A program made the position numbers and the translations under genes. This document shows positions 25,243 to 37,996 of a stretch of DNA of 64,000 nt, piece by piece. The notes under the pieces were generated by a model. It made no database searches, was not told the DNA's origin, and saw nothing but the letters and a program-made list of their open reading frames with translations. Position 1 is the first letter of the stretch. Each line of letters starts with the position of its first letter. The DNA comes from Sycobia sp. Sy_11 (taxonomy: Eukaryota > Arthropoda > Insecta > Hymenoptera > Epichrysomallidae), in assembly GCA_018907035.1 (NCBI GenBank), contig JACCIC010000019.1, forward strand, positions 3,365,001 to 3,429,000, given 5' to 3'.

Positions 25243-25540
25243 CCAGGCGCCGGGCCGCAAGACCCGCGAGACGATCGAGGCGAAGCGGGAGCGCAAGGCC
25301 GCCAAGACCCTGGCGATCATCACCGGGGCCTTCGTCGCCTGCTGGCTGCCCTTCTTCCTCGTCGCCCTGCTGCAGGCAGTCTGCGCGCCCTGCGAGCCGC
25401 CCGACCTCGTCGCCAGCGTGTTCCTCTGGCTCGGCTACTTCAACAGCACCCTCAATCCCGTGATCTACACGGTGTTCTCGCCCGAGTTCAGGCTGGCCTT
25501 CAAGAGGATACTGGGAATAGCGCCCAGGGCCGCGCGTTGA
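24979..25540 (+). CDS. 5-HT1A: 5-HT1 receptor last exon: loop 3, TM6, TM7, C-terminus
   Basis: This is the terminal exon. Two nearby AG acceptors, before 24979 (AATGCAG) and before 24985 (CCCCAG), are both phase 2 and differ by two codons. The protein runs through a Ser/Thr-rich loop 3 with a His/Gln tract (25082-25126) and 12 threonines (25208-25243). Next come EAKRERKAAKTLAII and TM6 with CWLPFF (Trp 6.48, Pro 6.50, Phe 6.51/6.52). TM7 has WLGYFNSTLNPVIY (Tyr 7.43 and the NPxxY motif), followed by helix 8 (FSPEFRLAFKRILG) and a very short tail ending APRAAR. The TGA stop is 25538-25540. The third codon positions are strongly GC-biased compared with the AT-rich surroundings. The tail is short, as is usual for 5-HT1 receptors. 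Confidence 0.9.
25208..25243 (+). repeat. 5-HT1A: coding (ACG)n threonine repeat
   Basis: Eleven ACG codons and one ACC encode 12 consecutive threonines in intracellular loop 3. The near-pure codon use points to recent slippage rather than old protein constraint. Confidence 0.93.
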
Positions 25541-25935
25541 CCGACGACGCGACCGTGAGCGGACGGAGTGAGAGTGAGTAAGAGCGAGAGAGAGAAGAGC
25601 GTGATTTATATTGAGCTCGGCTCTTTTCTCCCTCCCTCTCTCTCTCTCTCTCTCTCTTTCTCTTGGCAGCTTTTTGCTAGGAGCTTTCTTGCGCGCGCGT
25701 ATGGGCCCGATGGTTTCCCTCCTAGCGATTGGTACGGAAGTGAGTATAATTTTATAGCTAAATTTTTATTTTCGTATAAGTACCTTCTTCTTACATGAGA
25801 TAGGATTTTATTGATAATTGCTGAACTTGGTGCAATGGAGAAAGGAATAATAATCCCTGACTTTGGCGAAATCTCTATGCTTTTTTTGATATTGGAGATT
25901 TCGATGATGATAATGAGATATGTTTGACAGAATAT

Positions 25936-25941
25936 AATAAA
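25936..25941 (+). terminator. candidate poly(A) signal of the receptor gene
   Basis: AATAAA lies about 400 bases after the receptor stop codon. It is the first canonical hexamer I noticed downstream on the + strand. Another AATAAA is at 26105-26110. Which is used, if either, cannot be told from sequence alone, because the hexamer is common by chance in AT-rich DNA. Confidence 0.3.
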
Positions 25942-27194
25942 CAGCTTATGCATTGTGAGAGAATTATTCCAATTGTATCATTTATGAGAAGTTCGAGTAA
26001 ATGTTTAGTTACATTTAGAAAGATTAGCTAAGTTAGCTTGAAGCAATTGGTTGATTTAATTCGCCATTCATGATATATTAATTCAATTGGCTAGATGTGA
26101 TATCAATAAATACAACTTATTCTATTCTTGATTATTGAGATACATCACTGACTTTTTCAGCTAGATTTAATCGGATAAAAATGAAGCAATAATATTCTCG
26201 TGACAACATTCGAAAGGTGGCAATCATAGTTTCCTTTCTTGAAAAAATTCCTTACCCTAAATCAGGTCGAAAAAGTAGATATATTCAAAATACTTCTCGA
26301 AGTCATAAAGGTTTATTGAATTCTTTACTTATTAATAATAGCTTTTTTCGAAAAACAAAAATTCTATGATTATGCTGCAAATCATAATCATGCAAATCGT
26401 TAAATTAACTTACAGGATAATGATTTTAATTAAGAAATATCCTTACATTTAAGTGAAAATAAAATGTACAAGAATTATACAATATTTAGGGAGCTAATTT
26501 CATTTAATAAATAACAGTAGTCGAGTTATAGTACAATATTTATCTAATTTATGTTTCGCCAATTTCCTAATGAAAGATAAATTAGTTTTAATGCACTTTT
26601 TAATAAAAAAAAAAACTTCAAAAACCAAGTTATCCGTAACATTTTCCAATAATTTTTGCGGAGAAAATTAAACCCATCGAGTTAATTCGAAGAAAAATAG
26701 TTCCTTTCCTATACTTAAATCGAATCGACTCAGCGGCTCGGCTGCAATAATTGCAGAAATTGATTTAAAAGAAATAAAATCACCCTTTTCTCCCCGCCCA
26801 AGCGCTGCTTTACCTTAATAGTCACTTACAGGAATTTTTTTATATCATCCAATCCAACATTTATAAGCTTAAATCCCTTTCAACGATTATCGCTGCGCAC
26901 CGGGACTTTTCAATCAATTGGCAATATCCAATAAAAAGCCAATCCCACCGGTCTGCTTACTGTCGTAAATCGATATTTTCATTCGTTTATACTTATATAT
27001 ACGTCTGCTCGAACGGAACCTCGATCATCCTCCATCTCTGCACCATCGACTCCTATCTATTAGAGCTCTCTCGTGTGTCCGTTTATGAAATTGGATGAAA
27101 ACAAAAAAAAAAAAAACGAAAAACAGAAAACCAACCGCACGAAACTTCGTGAACTACAATGCGCCCCTTATATATGGCGTCGATCCAAGACGGT

Positions 27195-27197
<3 letters not shown>

Positions 27198-27245
<48 letters not shown>
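27198..27245. repeat. (AT)n microsatellite
   Basis: Pure AT alternation of about 48 bases. Confidence 0.95.
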
Positions 27246-27247
<2 letters not shown>

Positions 27248-27470
27248 CGCGAACGGTAATGCTTCGGGAAAACTGCCAGGAGTTTCGCTCTCGAACAATA
27301 TTTCCGTTACGTCGATTCCGTCTCTCGAGCAGTTCTTAAGCAGCCCTTGGTCTGGTGCTCGGTGGGATTGGGGGGGGGATGAGGGAGGATTACGGAAATT
27401 TGCTTTAGAGCTTATTAGAGCTCGCCTCGAGGAGGAGGCCGCTTTAATCGCTTAGCAACAACATCAAAAG

Positions 27471-27582
27471 CTGCCGCTGCTACTGCCACTGCTGCTACTG
27501 CTACTTCTACAACTACTGCAACTACTACTACTACTACTACTACTACAACTACTACTGTTTCTACCGCTACTACTACAACTAA
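27471..27582. repeat. CTA/CTG/ACT trinucleotide repeat region
   Basis: Imperfect triplet repeats of CTG, CTA and ACT extend over about 110 bases, with a pure ACT core near 27520-27545. Confidence 0.85.
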
Positions 27583-29151
27583 TAGTGCTTTGGCCGAACC
27601 GTCTCTCGATCTAATATACTAATAACGCAGCGGCGGCAGCTGCTCGGGCGATTATAAGTTCCTTGTATCGCGCATTAGTGACTCCGTGAGGACCGTTTCG
27701 AAACTCCCCCGGGATTATGCAATAATAATTAAAATATCGCAACAAATGGCTACAGTCGCAGTGTGGGAGGGATGGGGGGGGGTGGAAGCTCGTCCATCAA
27801 GAGTGGTAGACAGTGCCTTTTAGGTACGTTGAAAGCCTCGAGTATACATCCGTACTGGGCTAAACTCGATAACGCGTGATGACTTTATCCTGTAAAGCAA
27901 GCGACGAATACTTTGATAATTAATAAGCATCTTTCACTTGCTCTCTCTACAGATATTGTTCTCAAATCTTGAAAAAATAACAATCTTATGCGCATTGCTA
28001 AACTACCCAAAAGTTCGATACTATACGACCAATATGATACCTATTGCATACTGCATAATCAGACGTCCTCTTAATGATCTCCTAACAATTTAGTGATTGA
28101 TAAGCAACCTGGTTTTTGAAAAGAACGTAGCAGGCAAGCTACTCATCGTTCGCGCATTATAGTCATTAGCATTGTTATCTAAAATAAATATCGAACATTG
28201 CTTTGTTTTTTCATGATAGTTCGATACAGCGCCTACCTTATTACATAAGCTTGCTACATGCAACTGTTTTTCCACCTTAAACTGGACAAAGGTACTTACC
28301 GATGTCGCGATATGCAGTGTGCTTGTACAGTTCCTGTTTCAAACTTTCATAAATCACCTAACAGACAACTTAGCCATTTGACCTTACATATTCTGACGAT
28401 CTATAGCTCTAATAATCCGAGTAGTTCCTCAGAATGTCAGCACAAAATCAATGCTAATATGAATGCTGTGTCTAACTCAGTAATTAAAAAGGATTAGTTG
28501 CTGCTATCAAAACTAAGCTTGTGCTACTTGGCACTCAATTATATTTCTCCAGAATCAATTTTTCGACCATTTCACGTGTCTGCACCAACGGAGTCTCAAT
28601 AAAGTATACATTCACCTGAACAAAACTGTATCTCCGTTTTTATCTCTGCCCTAAGATTAAATGAACCATTCATAATATACACTTAATTGTTTCATGCACT
28701 GCCGTAATTCGCGTATATATTTTAAAAGGATTCGAACCTAAAGCTGTAGGTTTTCGAAAATTCTTATGTACGTTTCTTTTTTGGCAATCTCGAACGACAA
28801 GAACACATCAGCATCCACTGGTCTGAAACTCGGCTGATTATTCGTAGTTTACAGACGTGACCTATTCCTTGCTAATTTAAACTTTCGTATTTCAGCAACA
28901 GGTATTTCCTACTAATCCTTTTATCAATTTCAAATATCTCTAGCTCCGAATCGAGAGAGCATATCCAGTCGAACAAATCGTACAGAAATACTTCATTCTT
29001 CATTTCGAATTACCATTCCTCTCGCCTCATAAATCTCTCATTAATCCTATCCATTTCGCATCATAATTGTCTTTTGTTTAAAAACTCACTTTCTACCTTC
29101 CTCGATGCTCTAAATAGATTTGACCGGGGATATTGAGTGATCGAAGAGGAG

Positions 29152-29152
<1 letters not shown>

Positions 29153-29197
<45 letters not shown>
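29153..29197. repeat. (TA)n microsatellite
   Basis: Pure TA alternation of about 45 bases. Confidence 0.95.
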
Positions 29198-29199
<2 letters not shown>

Positions 29200-29886
29200 C
29201 ATCCTTAATTTTTACACTTCAATATATAATTTCACCTGCAATTCAAGGTTGACGTAGTAGTATTAATATTACTAAATTCACTTAATTTTAATTTTAATTT
29301 AATTTTTATTTTCCCCGTTATTTTATTTCATACATTCGTTCTTTCAGCACGCTATCATCTGCTTAATATTTAATTTACTTCTACTATAAATGCTTGTTCA
29401 AAATTAAAACGAACATCAATTCTATCGAACGTTCTAATGTAATTACGTGATAATCGATATTTAAATATAATTATGAAGGAACAGAATTTGGAGCTTGCAA
29501 CCGCGTACATTAGCTTGGAAGTTTTCTTTCCCGATTAATTTTTCAAGTGACATCATTGGGTAACTTTGATTATTCTGAGGCAACCGATGCAAACGCTATC
29601 GTCTCTTATCATAAATTAATCGAGGGCAAGGGTCAATTACGCTGCAATTCAATACATTGGTGCAGAGATCCTCTTCAGATGATGTTAAGAGGATTTACGA
29701 GGAAACGCTACGTGAAAAAAAAATTATCAAGCGAAACGTGTCATTGTAGATCGTCGAGTCTTCTCGGCGCTTCATACTTCTCGGGCATATCATCCAGGCA
29801 TTACCGGCGAGCCAAAAATTTCGAGAGGCCGAGGAAGCCCGCAGGCTCTACGTAATCGCGCTGCGAAATCCACTAACGCCCTGCCC

Positions 29887-29917
<31 letters not shown>

Positions 29918-32621
29918 CTGAAAAAAGTCGAGCATCCCGTCGCGTCGCTCTCCCGCTCGGTCTCGCGAGAGGCGTGCGTGATTTATCGCGCTCGATTTCG
30001 GCGGGACGGCTTAGAGGCGTTTTAATCTATCAAAAGGCTCGCGAAACGCGGGCGTTGCTTCGATGCGCGAGCGCGGTGGTGCGCGCACTACACCGACGAT
30101 CCTTCGAGACGCAGCGGTGAAATTGGAATTGGTGTGAAAGTGGTGTTGAGCTTTTACGGGACCGTTGAAAAATGAAATCTTGAATTTATTTCTCAACCAT
30201 TGAATTTTTTAAGAATATTTTCGTAATATACCATCGGCGTTTGAAATTCAATTCTACGTATATACAAAGAGATTTATTACCGGAGATGATGACAAATATC
30301 TGTACGCCGTCGAAACAGCCGCTTTTCGGCACGATTGACAAAAAAAAATCGAGTAAGAGTTAATTATCGTTCGTTGAAATAAAGCATTCCTAGTGATTAC
30401 TGTCACACTCGAAGGGTGAATTAACCATACGTGAATAACATACGTCATGAAAACCAAAAATCCGTCCTGACCTGAAGATTGATGGCTGGCCTTGTTTTGA
30501 TAAAAACAAAAATCACCTGTCCAAATCCTAATTAACGAAACTTTTCAAATATTCGTACTGTAATTACGACGGGTTATCGATAAATCAAACGAGAAAATAA
30601 ACAAAAAGACCAATAAAATGAAATTCAAAAAAAGATAAAATAGAGCAGGAAAGTCGATAAACCTTTTCGCAGAGCCTTAATTATCCGACCCCAAAGGAAT
30701 TACTCACGGATTCAGCGTGATAGCATTTCTTTCACGTGCGCGCATGTACTTAGCACGACTGTAGCAATCGCACACGTGCTACATAGACCGGAGGTCGCAC
30801 GTCGTGAAAACTCGATTTCGCCAATCAGCCAGGCATTGATAAGAGGAGGAGGAGGGTGACGAAGGAAGAAGACGAACAAGGAGAAAAAGAGGTTTTCACG
30901 TGTTGCTTAATTGAGTTCTCGCGTCGAATTGGGAGGCCTATATGTAGTTCACGACCGCCCATCCTAACTTCTTAGCAGCCTGTCGAGTCTTACGTAAGCC
31001 TTTTCTCGTCTTCCGCGTACACGTTCGAGACTGGAGGTGGAGGAAGTCTCGATCTAATACATGTGAGGCGGTACTGACAAGCGAAATCTATTCAACCGAT
31101 TACAATCATCCCTCCTTTTTTACGACATGCGATGTAAAAACTGTTCTATATAATTTATAAATTTATCTTTGAGATCGAATTATTGTAATAATTGTATTTT
31201 TTTAAATTTATCATTAAAAAATGTCAATTATATTAAATAATATAGTAAAAAAACAATGGGATTAATTAATAGAGTAATCGAAGTTATCGAATTTCTGACA
31301 AAGATTATTCTTTCAATAATTATTGCATGGAATAATAATTATTGCAGTTAGTGCAATTAGTACCATAATTCTTGCAAAAGATTCATCACGAAAATTGCGT
31401 ATTATTCATAAATCCTAATTTTTTTAATATATACCAAATTTTAATCCATATTTTTTCATATGTCATAACCATATTTCCACACACCATTCATATTTAGGGA
31501 TTGGAAGTCAATTATATATTAATATTATCATTATGTGTTCTCAAGCCTAATTTGATAGAAATATCGAAGTCTGAAGATTTTCATATCGATTGCCATTTTC
31601 CAAATTCTTTACTTCGTGTTTATTCACAATCTCTAAATATTGGGGTGAATTGTAAAAAAATCAAAACGAAAATTTATACTCGTGCTCACTTATGAGAACG
31701 AATTATTTGATTTCAAATATATATTCATATGTACAGTATGTCTTTTCCTTATTTCTCTAAGAGCTGCGAATGAACAGGCAAAAAGAAGGCAAGTTTTGCG
31801 ATCAGCAATTATTTTGAATTAAAAAAAAAATACACGAATCTCGTCTCTTGTTCAACACATAAAATATAATGCAATTGGTATACGTCACAAACATAATAAA
31901 CGAATATGTAATATTAAAATATATCTAATAATACACTATAATAATAGATAGTAGTATATAAGAGTAAAAGTAAAAAACAATAATAAGTTTTTCATCTTGT
32001 TTTGTCATTATGATTTTTTTTTTTTAATTCTAACGAAGAAAATTTCTTTCAAGGTGCTGCAGTACCGCGAATAAGGAAAGACGTACAGAGCGCAGTCGAG
32101 CCATGAATTTCTGCATTGCCGAGGAGCACTTATCAAAAGTCAAAAGAAAAAAAGGGAGAGAGACAGTGCGCGGTTCGTTTAAGAAACTGCACAAACACCA
32201 ATGAAACATTCTTTTTTAAAAGCCGAGAATTTTCAAAATAGTGTTAAAAAATTACGGGCGAGGTGGTTTAATATTAATACGATCGACGCCTTATGTAAAG
32301 CGCGATAAAATTATCACGGTCGCTCGCGAATTCGCAATGCGTCAACGATATCGGTGTGACGCGACCCTGGCAACAACAACCGAGACGCTGGTTGGGATGG
32401 GGCGCAAGCACAAATTTCGAGAATAAAGTGAGAGAGATAGAGTGCGTGGGAGATAAGGCGATAAAAATAGAGCGAAAGAGAGAGAAAGAAAAATGTCCAC
32501 CAGCTACTTGAGCCCTAGAAGTGGCCGGAGGACGTCGTCGGCTAGGAAAGGTAATATTATAACACCAGAACTGTATCCAAATTAAAAAATAGAACAAAAT
32601 AATAAATCCTTTTACTCGAAC

Positions 32622-32679
<58 letters not shown>
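32622..32679. repeat. (TA)n microsatellite
   Basis: Pure TA alternation of about 58 bases. Confidence 0.95.
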
Positions 32680-32682
<3 letters not shown>

Positions 32683-32884
32683 CGATCGAAATTGATGTAT
32701 AAATTAATAAGCGAGCGAGTAAAACTCGCTATCGAGAGATCTACATACTTTGCTACATACTTTGAGGTTACCTCTTTTTTTTGAAATTTATTCTTCAGGT
32801 CGAAGTGAAAGTATCATATGATTTATATAGCTAAAGTCGTATAAAGGCAAAAAAATTTTTGAGCATAGCCACAGTCACACACAA

Positions 32885-32911
32885 CACACACACACACACA
32901 CGTAAGTATGT

Positions 32912-32953
<42 letters not shown>
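32885..32953. repeat. (CA)n joined to (TA)n
   Basis: Two CA runs separated by CGTAAGTATGTA are followed by a TA run. Confidence 0.92.
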
Positions 32954-33220
32954 GTATATGTTTCTATCGCATAATAACGAGGTATTTCGTCGATTTTATG
33001 GGAAAGGCAACTTTGCCTTTCTTTCTAGGCCAAAGCCTTTGCATGGACGATCTTGAGCGTTATCCAACATCGCTTATTCTGTCTTTTTTACATCAATACG
33101 CAAATCCCGAGAATTCAAAAACAAAAAAAATGGGAGGATAGTTATAGGATAATTACCAATATAGGTGAAAAGTTCTAAATGAAACAAACGGGCAAGGCAC
33201 AAATGTATATCCTTCAACTA

Positions 33221-33223
<3 letters not shown>

Positions 33224-33273
<50 letters not shown>
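33224..33273. repeat. (TA)n microsatellite
   Basis: Pure TA alternation of about 50 bases. Confidence 0.95.
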
Positions 33274-33275
<2 letters not shown>

Positions 33276-33661
33276 TATGTATGTATATATAAACAAAATT
33301 ATAATTCGCTGTCTCCTTCGGAAGTGTGCGGGTGAAATTACCAGGATTGTAGGAGTGGGGGTGGGCGATCGATGGAGTCGATAATGCGAGCAGCGCGTGT
33401 CTTCCGCAGCGATAAGATCAAGCAAGCGTATAATTAGGAGGCAAGGGACCCCGCGAACAGGTGGCACTGACGTTCGAGAGTGGAGGTTAAGCGGGATGAT
33501 TTACTGACAAAACACCGTACGGTTCTTATATATATATATAACATTATAAAGTTTTTATCGCCGCATCTTACGCGAAGCATACAAACTGAGAAGTAGGGAA
33601 AGAGGGTTAGTTACCATTCGTTACGTTATAATAGATACAGGTAACTAAAGAACGTGAAGAA

Positions 33662-33663
<2 letters not shown>

Positions 33664-33722
<59 letters not shown>
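33664..33722. repeat. (TA)n microsatellite
   Basis: About 59 bases of TA, only about 100 bases from the next TA tract. Confidence 0.95.
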
Positions 33723-33725
<3 letters not shown>

Positions 33726-33817
33726 AGTTATGGCCCAACGCGCATCGAAAGTTGCAGACAGCGCCCGAGTACATTTGTCACTGCTACATAAAGGAGCTCG
33801 GTCAGAATAATAAACTT

Positions 33818-33825
<8 letters not shown>

Positions 33826-33879
<54 letters not shown>
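33826..33879. repeat. (TA)n microsatellite
   Basis: About 54 bases of TA, the second of a close pair. Confidence 0.95.
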
Positions 33880-33881
<2 letters not shown>

Positions 33882-35079
33882 TACATGTTGCATGCTCGTA
33901 AAATATTTACATACGCATATACCGACATATACGACGCGATCAAGAATTGTAATATATACACATATACATATTATATATACAAATATATACGCAAGGTTGC
34001 TACTACTGATGCCGCTACTGCTGCCGTTGTTGCTGCTACTACTAACGAGCATGGTATAATATCCAAAATTATTTCTTTCGTATTTACGTACGAGGCCCGT
34101 TGCGCCCTATTTTACGATTATTATCAATGACATTATATTAATGTAATCAGAATTCGCATTATGCTGAAAAAGACCATTACTAGGAATTCGAGAAAACTGT
34201 TTCTTGAATAGTGCAATAATAATTTTTTTCACAATGGAGGGATTGTTACATATGGTTAAAGCACGAGAAATGAAAAAATTCTTTCGTTAGCGAGAATAGA
34301 ATTTTTATTTTCAATACGAGTTTTATTACTGATAAAACTATACTCTTAAATTTTAACAATAATAATCTAAAGAAAATATTGATTTTTGATTTGTGAAAAA
34401 GGCAGAGATAATAAAAAAAGTTCAATTAAATTAAAGTGAAGTTCTAACATGAATATTCTTGACTTAAAAGCGTAAAACTATATCGAGGGGTTACACGCAC
34501 ACCAATTTTGAAAATGTCGTTTTCAGAAAAATTCATTTATAGTCAATCAGCTTGAGAACGCGCTTCGAAAATCGCTTCAATTAAAGTTATGCTCGATCGC
34601 GTAATTCCGAATTCAAATTAAACACACATATATATATAGCTGAAATTTCTACGTACTATTATTTAAATCATACACCTTTGTATTTCATTCGCGTGCTTAT
34701 TCAAGTAAAAGTCATTCGTACGTCAAATACACTCTGTTTGAATAAAAAGTAAATATTTTGTTAATTGCAGCAGATTTTTCAAATACTATTCAAGAGAAAA
34801 GTAACTCGAATTCCGAAAAATGAAAATGTTTTTCTAGTGATTATTCATGTTATTGTTCATATCATTATTAGCGTTATTAAAACCATGCCATTATCAAAAC
34901 TTATAGCCGCTAAGCTCGAGCGAAATTCTTTCATCGCGTTGTAAAGAATAACTCCCAATGAATGTTCAGAGCTGGGAGAGGGAAGAGCTCGGGCTGCTTT
35001 TTATATACATATATATTATATAAATATATTATAAATATATATATATATTTAAGCTGGGGAAAGTTCTATATTCACGCAT

Positions 35080-35082
<3 letters not shown>

Positions 35083-35125
<43 letters not shown>
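35083..35125. repeat. (TA)n microsatellite
   Basis: About 43 bases of TA, preceded by looser TA-rich sequence from about 35000. Confidence 0.93.
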
Positions 35126-35133
<8 letters not shown>

Positions 35134-35434
35134 TCCTTTGCCTTGTCACTCATGTTTTCCTTGTACATAATATAAACTTTAACGGACGTTATTTTTTACT
35201 ATTAAACGAAGATACTGACGCGGCAGAGACGAACGCTCCAAGCCGAATTAGTACTGTTGAAGTGGCAAATTTTATTCGAACGTTCATTATATAGTCAAAT
35301 ATTGCATTGTTGTTGCTATATAGATTCGAATCATTTATATCTAGCATATAAGTATACATATATAAAAGAGGATTAATCCTCTGTCACACGGAGCCCGAGA
35401 TCTTCCCGTTTGTCTGCGCAATGTAACTTTAAAT

Positions 35435-35442
<8 letters not shown>

Positions 35443-35502
<60 letters not shown>
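35443..35502. repeat. (TA)n microsatellite
   Basis: About 60 bases of TA. Confidence 0.95.
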
Positions 35503-35503
<1 letters not shown>

Positions 35504-35619
35504 GGCTTTCAATGAGAAATGCGTGCGCCGAAACTGCGTTTCTCTGTAGAAAAAGAAAAAACTATGCATTTTATTGTAACAGATGCGTTCAACATGATAC
35601 ACGCACGGACGAACCAACA

Positions 35620-35621
<2 letters not shown>

Positions 35622-35703
<82 letters not shown>
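35622..35703. repeat. (TA)n microsatellite with phase break
   Basis: About 82 bases, the longest TA tract in the window, with one TT phase shift near 35653. Confidence 0.95.
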
Positions 35704-35708
<5 letters not shown>

Positions 35709-37782
35709 CAAGAGGTGTGCAAAGAGATACATTATATATACACTTGAATATATTTACGCCATACAGCATAAACCAAAACGCATAATTTACGAGATTTGCT
35801 ACCAGCGTGCTACGTGCGCGCGCGCGCGCGATTATGTACGAGCGATTATGTATATGTGAAACGAGGTAAGATTGTAAAGATATAAAACACGTCGTTGAGT
35901 TTTAAAGAATAAAAGGAGTATCGGGAAGAAATTAAGAAAAAAAAAAACAAAAACAAGAAAGAATAAGTTTTTTCTCTCCCATTAATTATTTCTCCCTTCC
36001 TTTCCAAAATCTTCCTGCAGCTCTTCTATGGATCATGTTTTTCTCTTGGTTTCCTTTTTCGTTATACCGTTAGGATCTTCTCTTTATTATTTTTACGAGA
36101 GATCCGAATGCTCTCCAAGAGGTTACGATGCTTGCATTTTCATTCTATTTTCTTTCTTCTTCATTGTTACTGTAAAAATTTTCTCTCAAAATTATGTAAT
36201 AAAAAAAATAACACTCTCGTACTCGAGAAAATGATAATTTTATGAATTAAAATATTTTACGAGGTGAGTATCTATAGGTAGCGAAGGTAAATTATTTGGA
36301 TTTGAGATGCGGAGTTGAGGATGGATTACATCGATTTTCGAACGGTAAGTCACTCGCTTAGATTATCGTGTAATTTGTTAATGAAAACGTTATTACAAAC
36401 TATTGCTTACATAAATATTGTTTTCTTTATTCAGTTGAATCAATGAACTTCCTTTTCGTATAGATTAACAAATATTTGTTTGTAAATACTGCTTGTTTAA
36501 CAAGCAAAGGATATAGCTATAGATATTCAGCAGTAGGGCCACTCTAGGCCACTAAAAACGTATTAATCAATTCTTGAAAGATGGTATAAAAATTAAGGAA
36601 TAGTAAGCGACCTTTATAAATTGTATTTTATATTCATAACGAGCATCTTTAGAGTAAACCACTAAGATCTTGCCTTTGTGCTTTGTCCAATTGATTTAAT
36701 AAATGGACAGATTGATAAATGTGTCGGTCATATGAGTATTATCTTCGCAGCATGTACTTTGGCATTGATCGCTTAAGAAAAAACATAGACTTGGCATTAA
36801 ATAACAAGACTAAAATTAGCTCTATAATGGTGAAGATTTCATTACAGTAAACTCAACATGGAAGTTTGTCACGAGCTTCGTAAGTTCATTAGTAAGAATC
36901 TTTGAAACCCCTGGATACTAATTAACAAAATGTTCGAAAACGAGCCTTTTATTGTCAGAAATTTTAAGATGCACAGAAAACCAATTGGTGATCAGATTAA
37001 TTTAACTCATGATTGTTGAAAAAAATGGAAAATTATATCGATACAGTCTATGGATTATTTCCTAATGGAATTTCCTATTATGGTCTATTTATCAATAAGA
37101 TGATGATAAATTTCATGATAAATAAAATTTTAACTATTTAAACTGTGCGAATAGTACCGAGTAAATAAAGAAAAATAACTCCTCTTCCAAATCCAACTCC
37201 ACTCTTTACCATCTAATAATTTAAGAACGAGCAGATTGATATCCAAGAAGAAAATGAGATTAATTCAAAAAAATCCCAATAAAGACTAGGTAAATCTCCA
37301 ATTAGTGAACAGAACAGTCCTCCTACGGCCACGAACAAAAACTGCCGAAGCCAGTACGCAAGATTCTTATATGTATCGTTGCTCTCATTCCTTTTTTCTT
37401 CTCTCTCGTTTTCATTATCAGAAAACAGACACGTAACTTACACATTCGTGCAGACACGCATACACACACACACACACACGCGCGCGCGCACAAAAATGAA
37501 ACACCTCTCGTTAATAGAAGCTTCCTCCTAAGCATCGATCGACGCGACTATCGAATTCCCGCGCGTAATAACGAGACCGTGAGAATTGTGATTTATCGAC
37601 GGCCCGCGGTTTACCCCCCCCCCGTATTTGCCCCTCGCCGCCACCACACTATTCGACCACCTCGTCGAACAGAACGGCACCATTCACATATATCGAACAT
37701 CGGTTTGCGCGCGTTCGCTCGATCGTTGCCCGAAGGGGGCTGTGCTGGTAGCGGTGGCAGTACTCGAACCGTGTGCTCGACA

Positions 37783-37784
<2 letters not shown>

Positions 37785-37825
<41 letters not shown>
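37785..37825. repeat. (TA)n microsatellite
   Basis: About 41 bases of TA in a GC-rich block. A second tract lies at 37954-37994. Confidence 0.95.
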
Positions 37826-37828
<3 letters not shown>

Positions 37829-37950
37829 GCCGGTATACAACAGCGCCTCCACTCCAGCGCAAAGACAATAGCCGTGCACAGTCATCAGGAGCGAGAGTCA
37901 CGATTGCGGCGATGCAGACGAGAAGGTAGATTCTCCAGGCGAGAAAGAGA

Positions 37951-37996
<46 letters not shown>

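Noticed and set aside
24943..25323. Minus-strand frame of 126 codons and + strand frame of 202 codons over the last exon
   Set aside because: They are shadow frames of the GC-rich receptor exon. The Val and Asp runs are the ACG repeat read in other frames.
28727..28740. GGATTCGAACC, the reverse complement of a tRNA B box
   Set aside because: No A box or foldable tRNA lies at the right distance on the minus strand.
33645..34052. Open frames rich in Tyr/Ile, as at many other (TA)n tracts
   Set aside because: They are translations of dinucleotide repeats. The same occurs with Ser/Leu in (TC)n and Arg/Glu in (GA)n, and none has flanking protein-like sequence.
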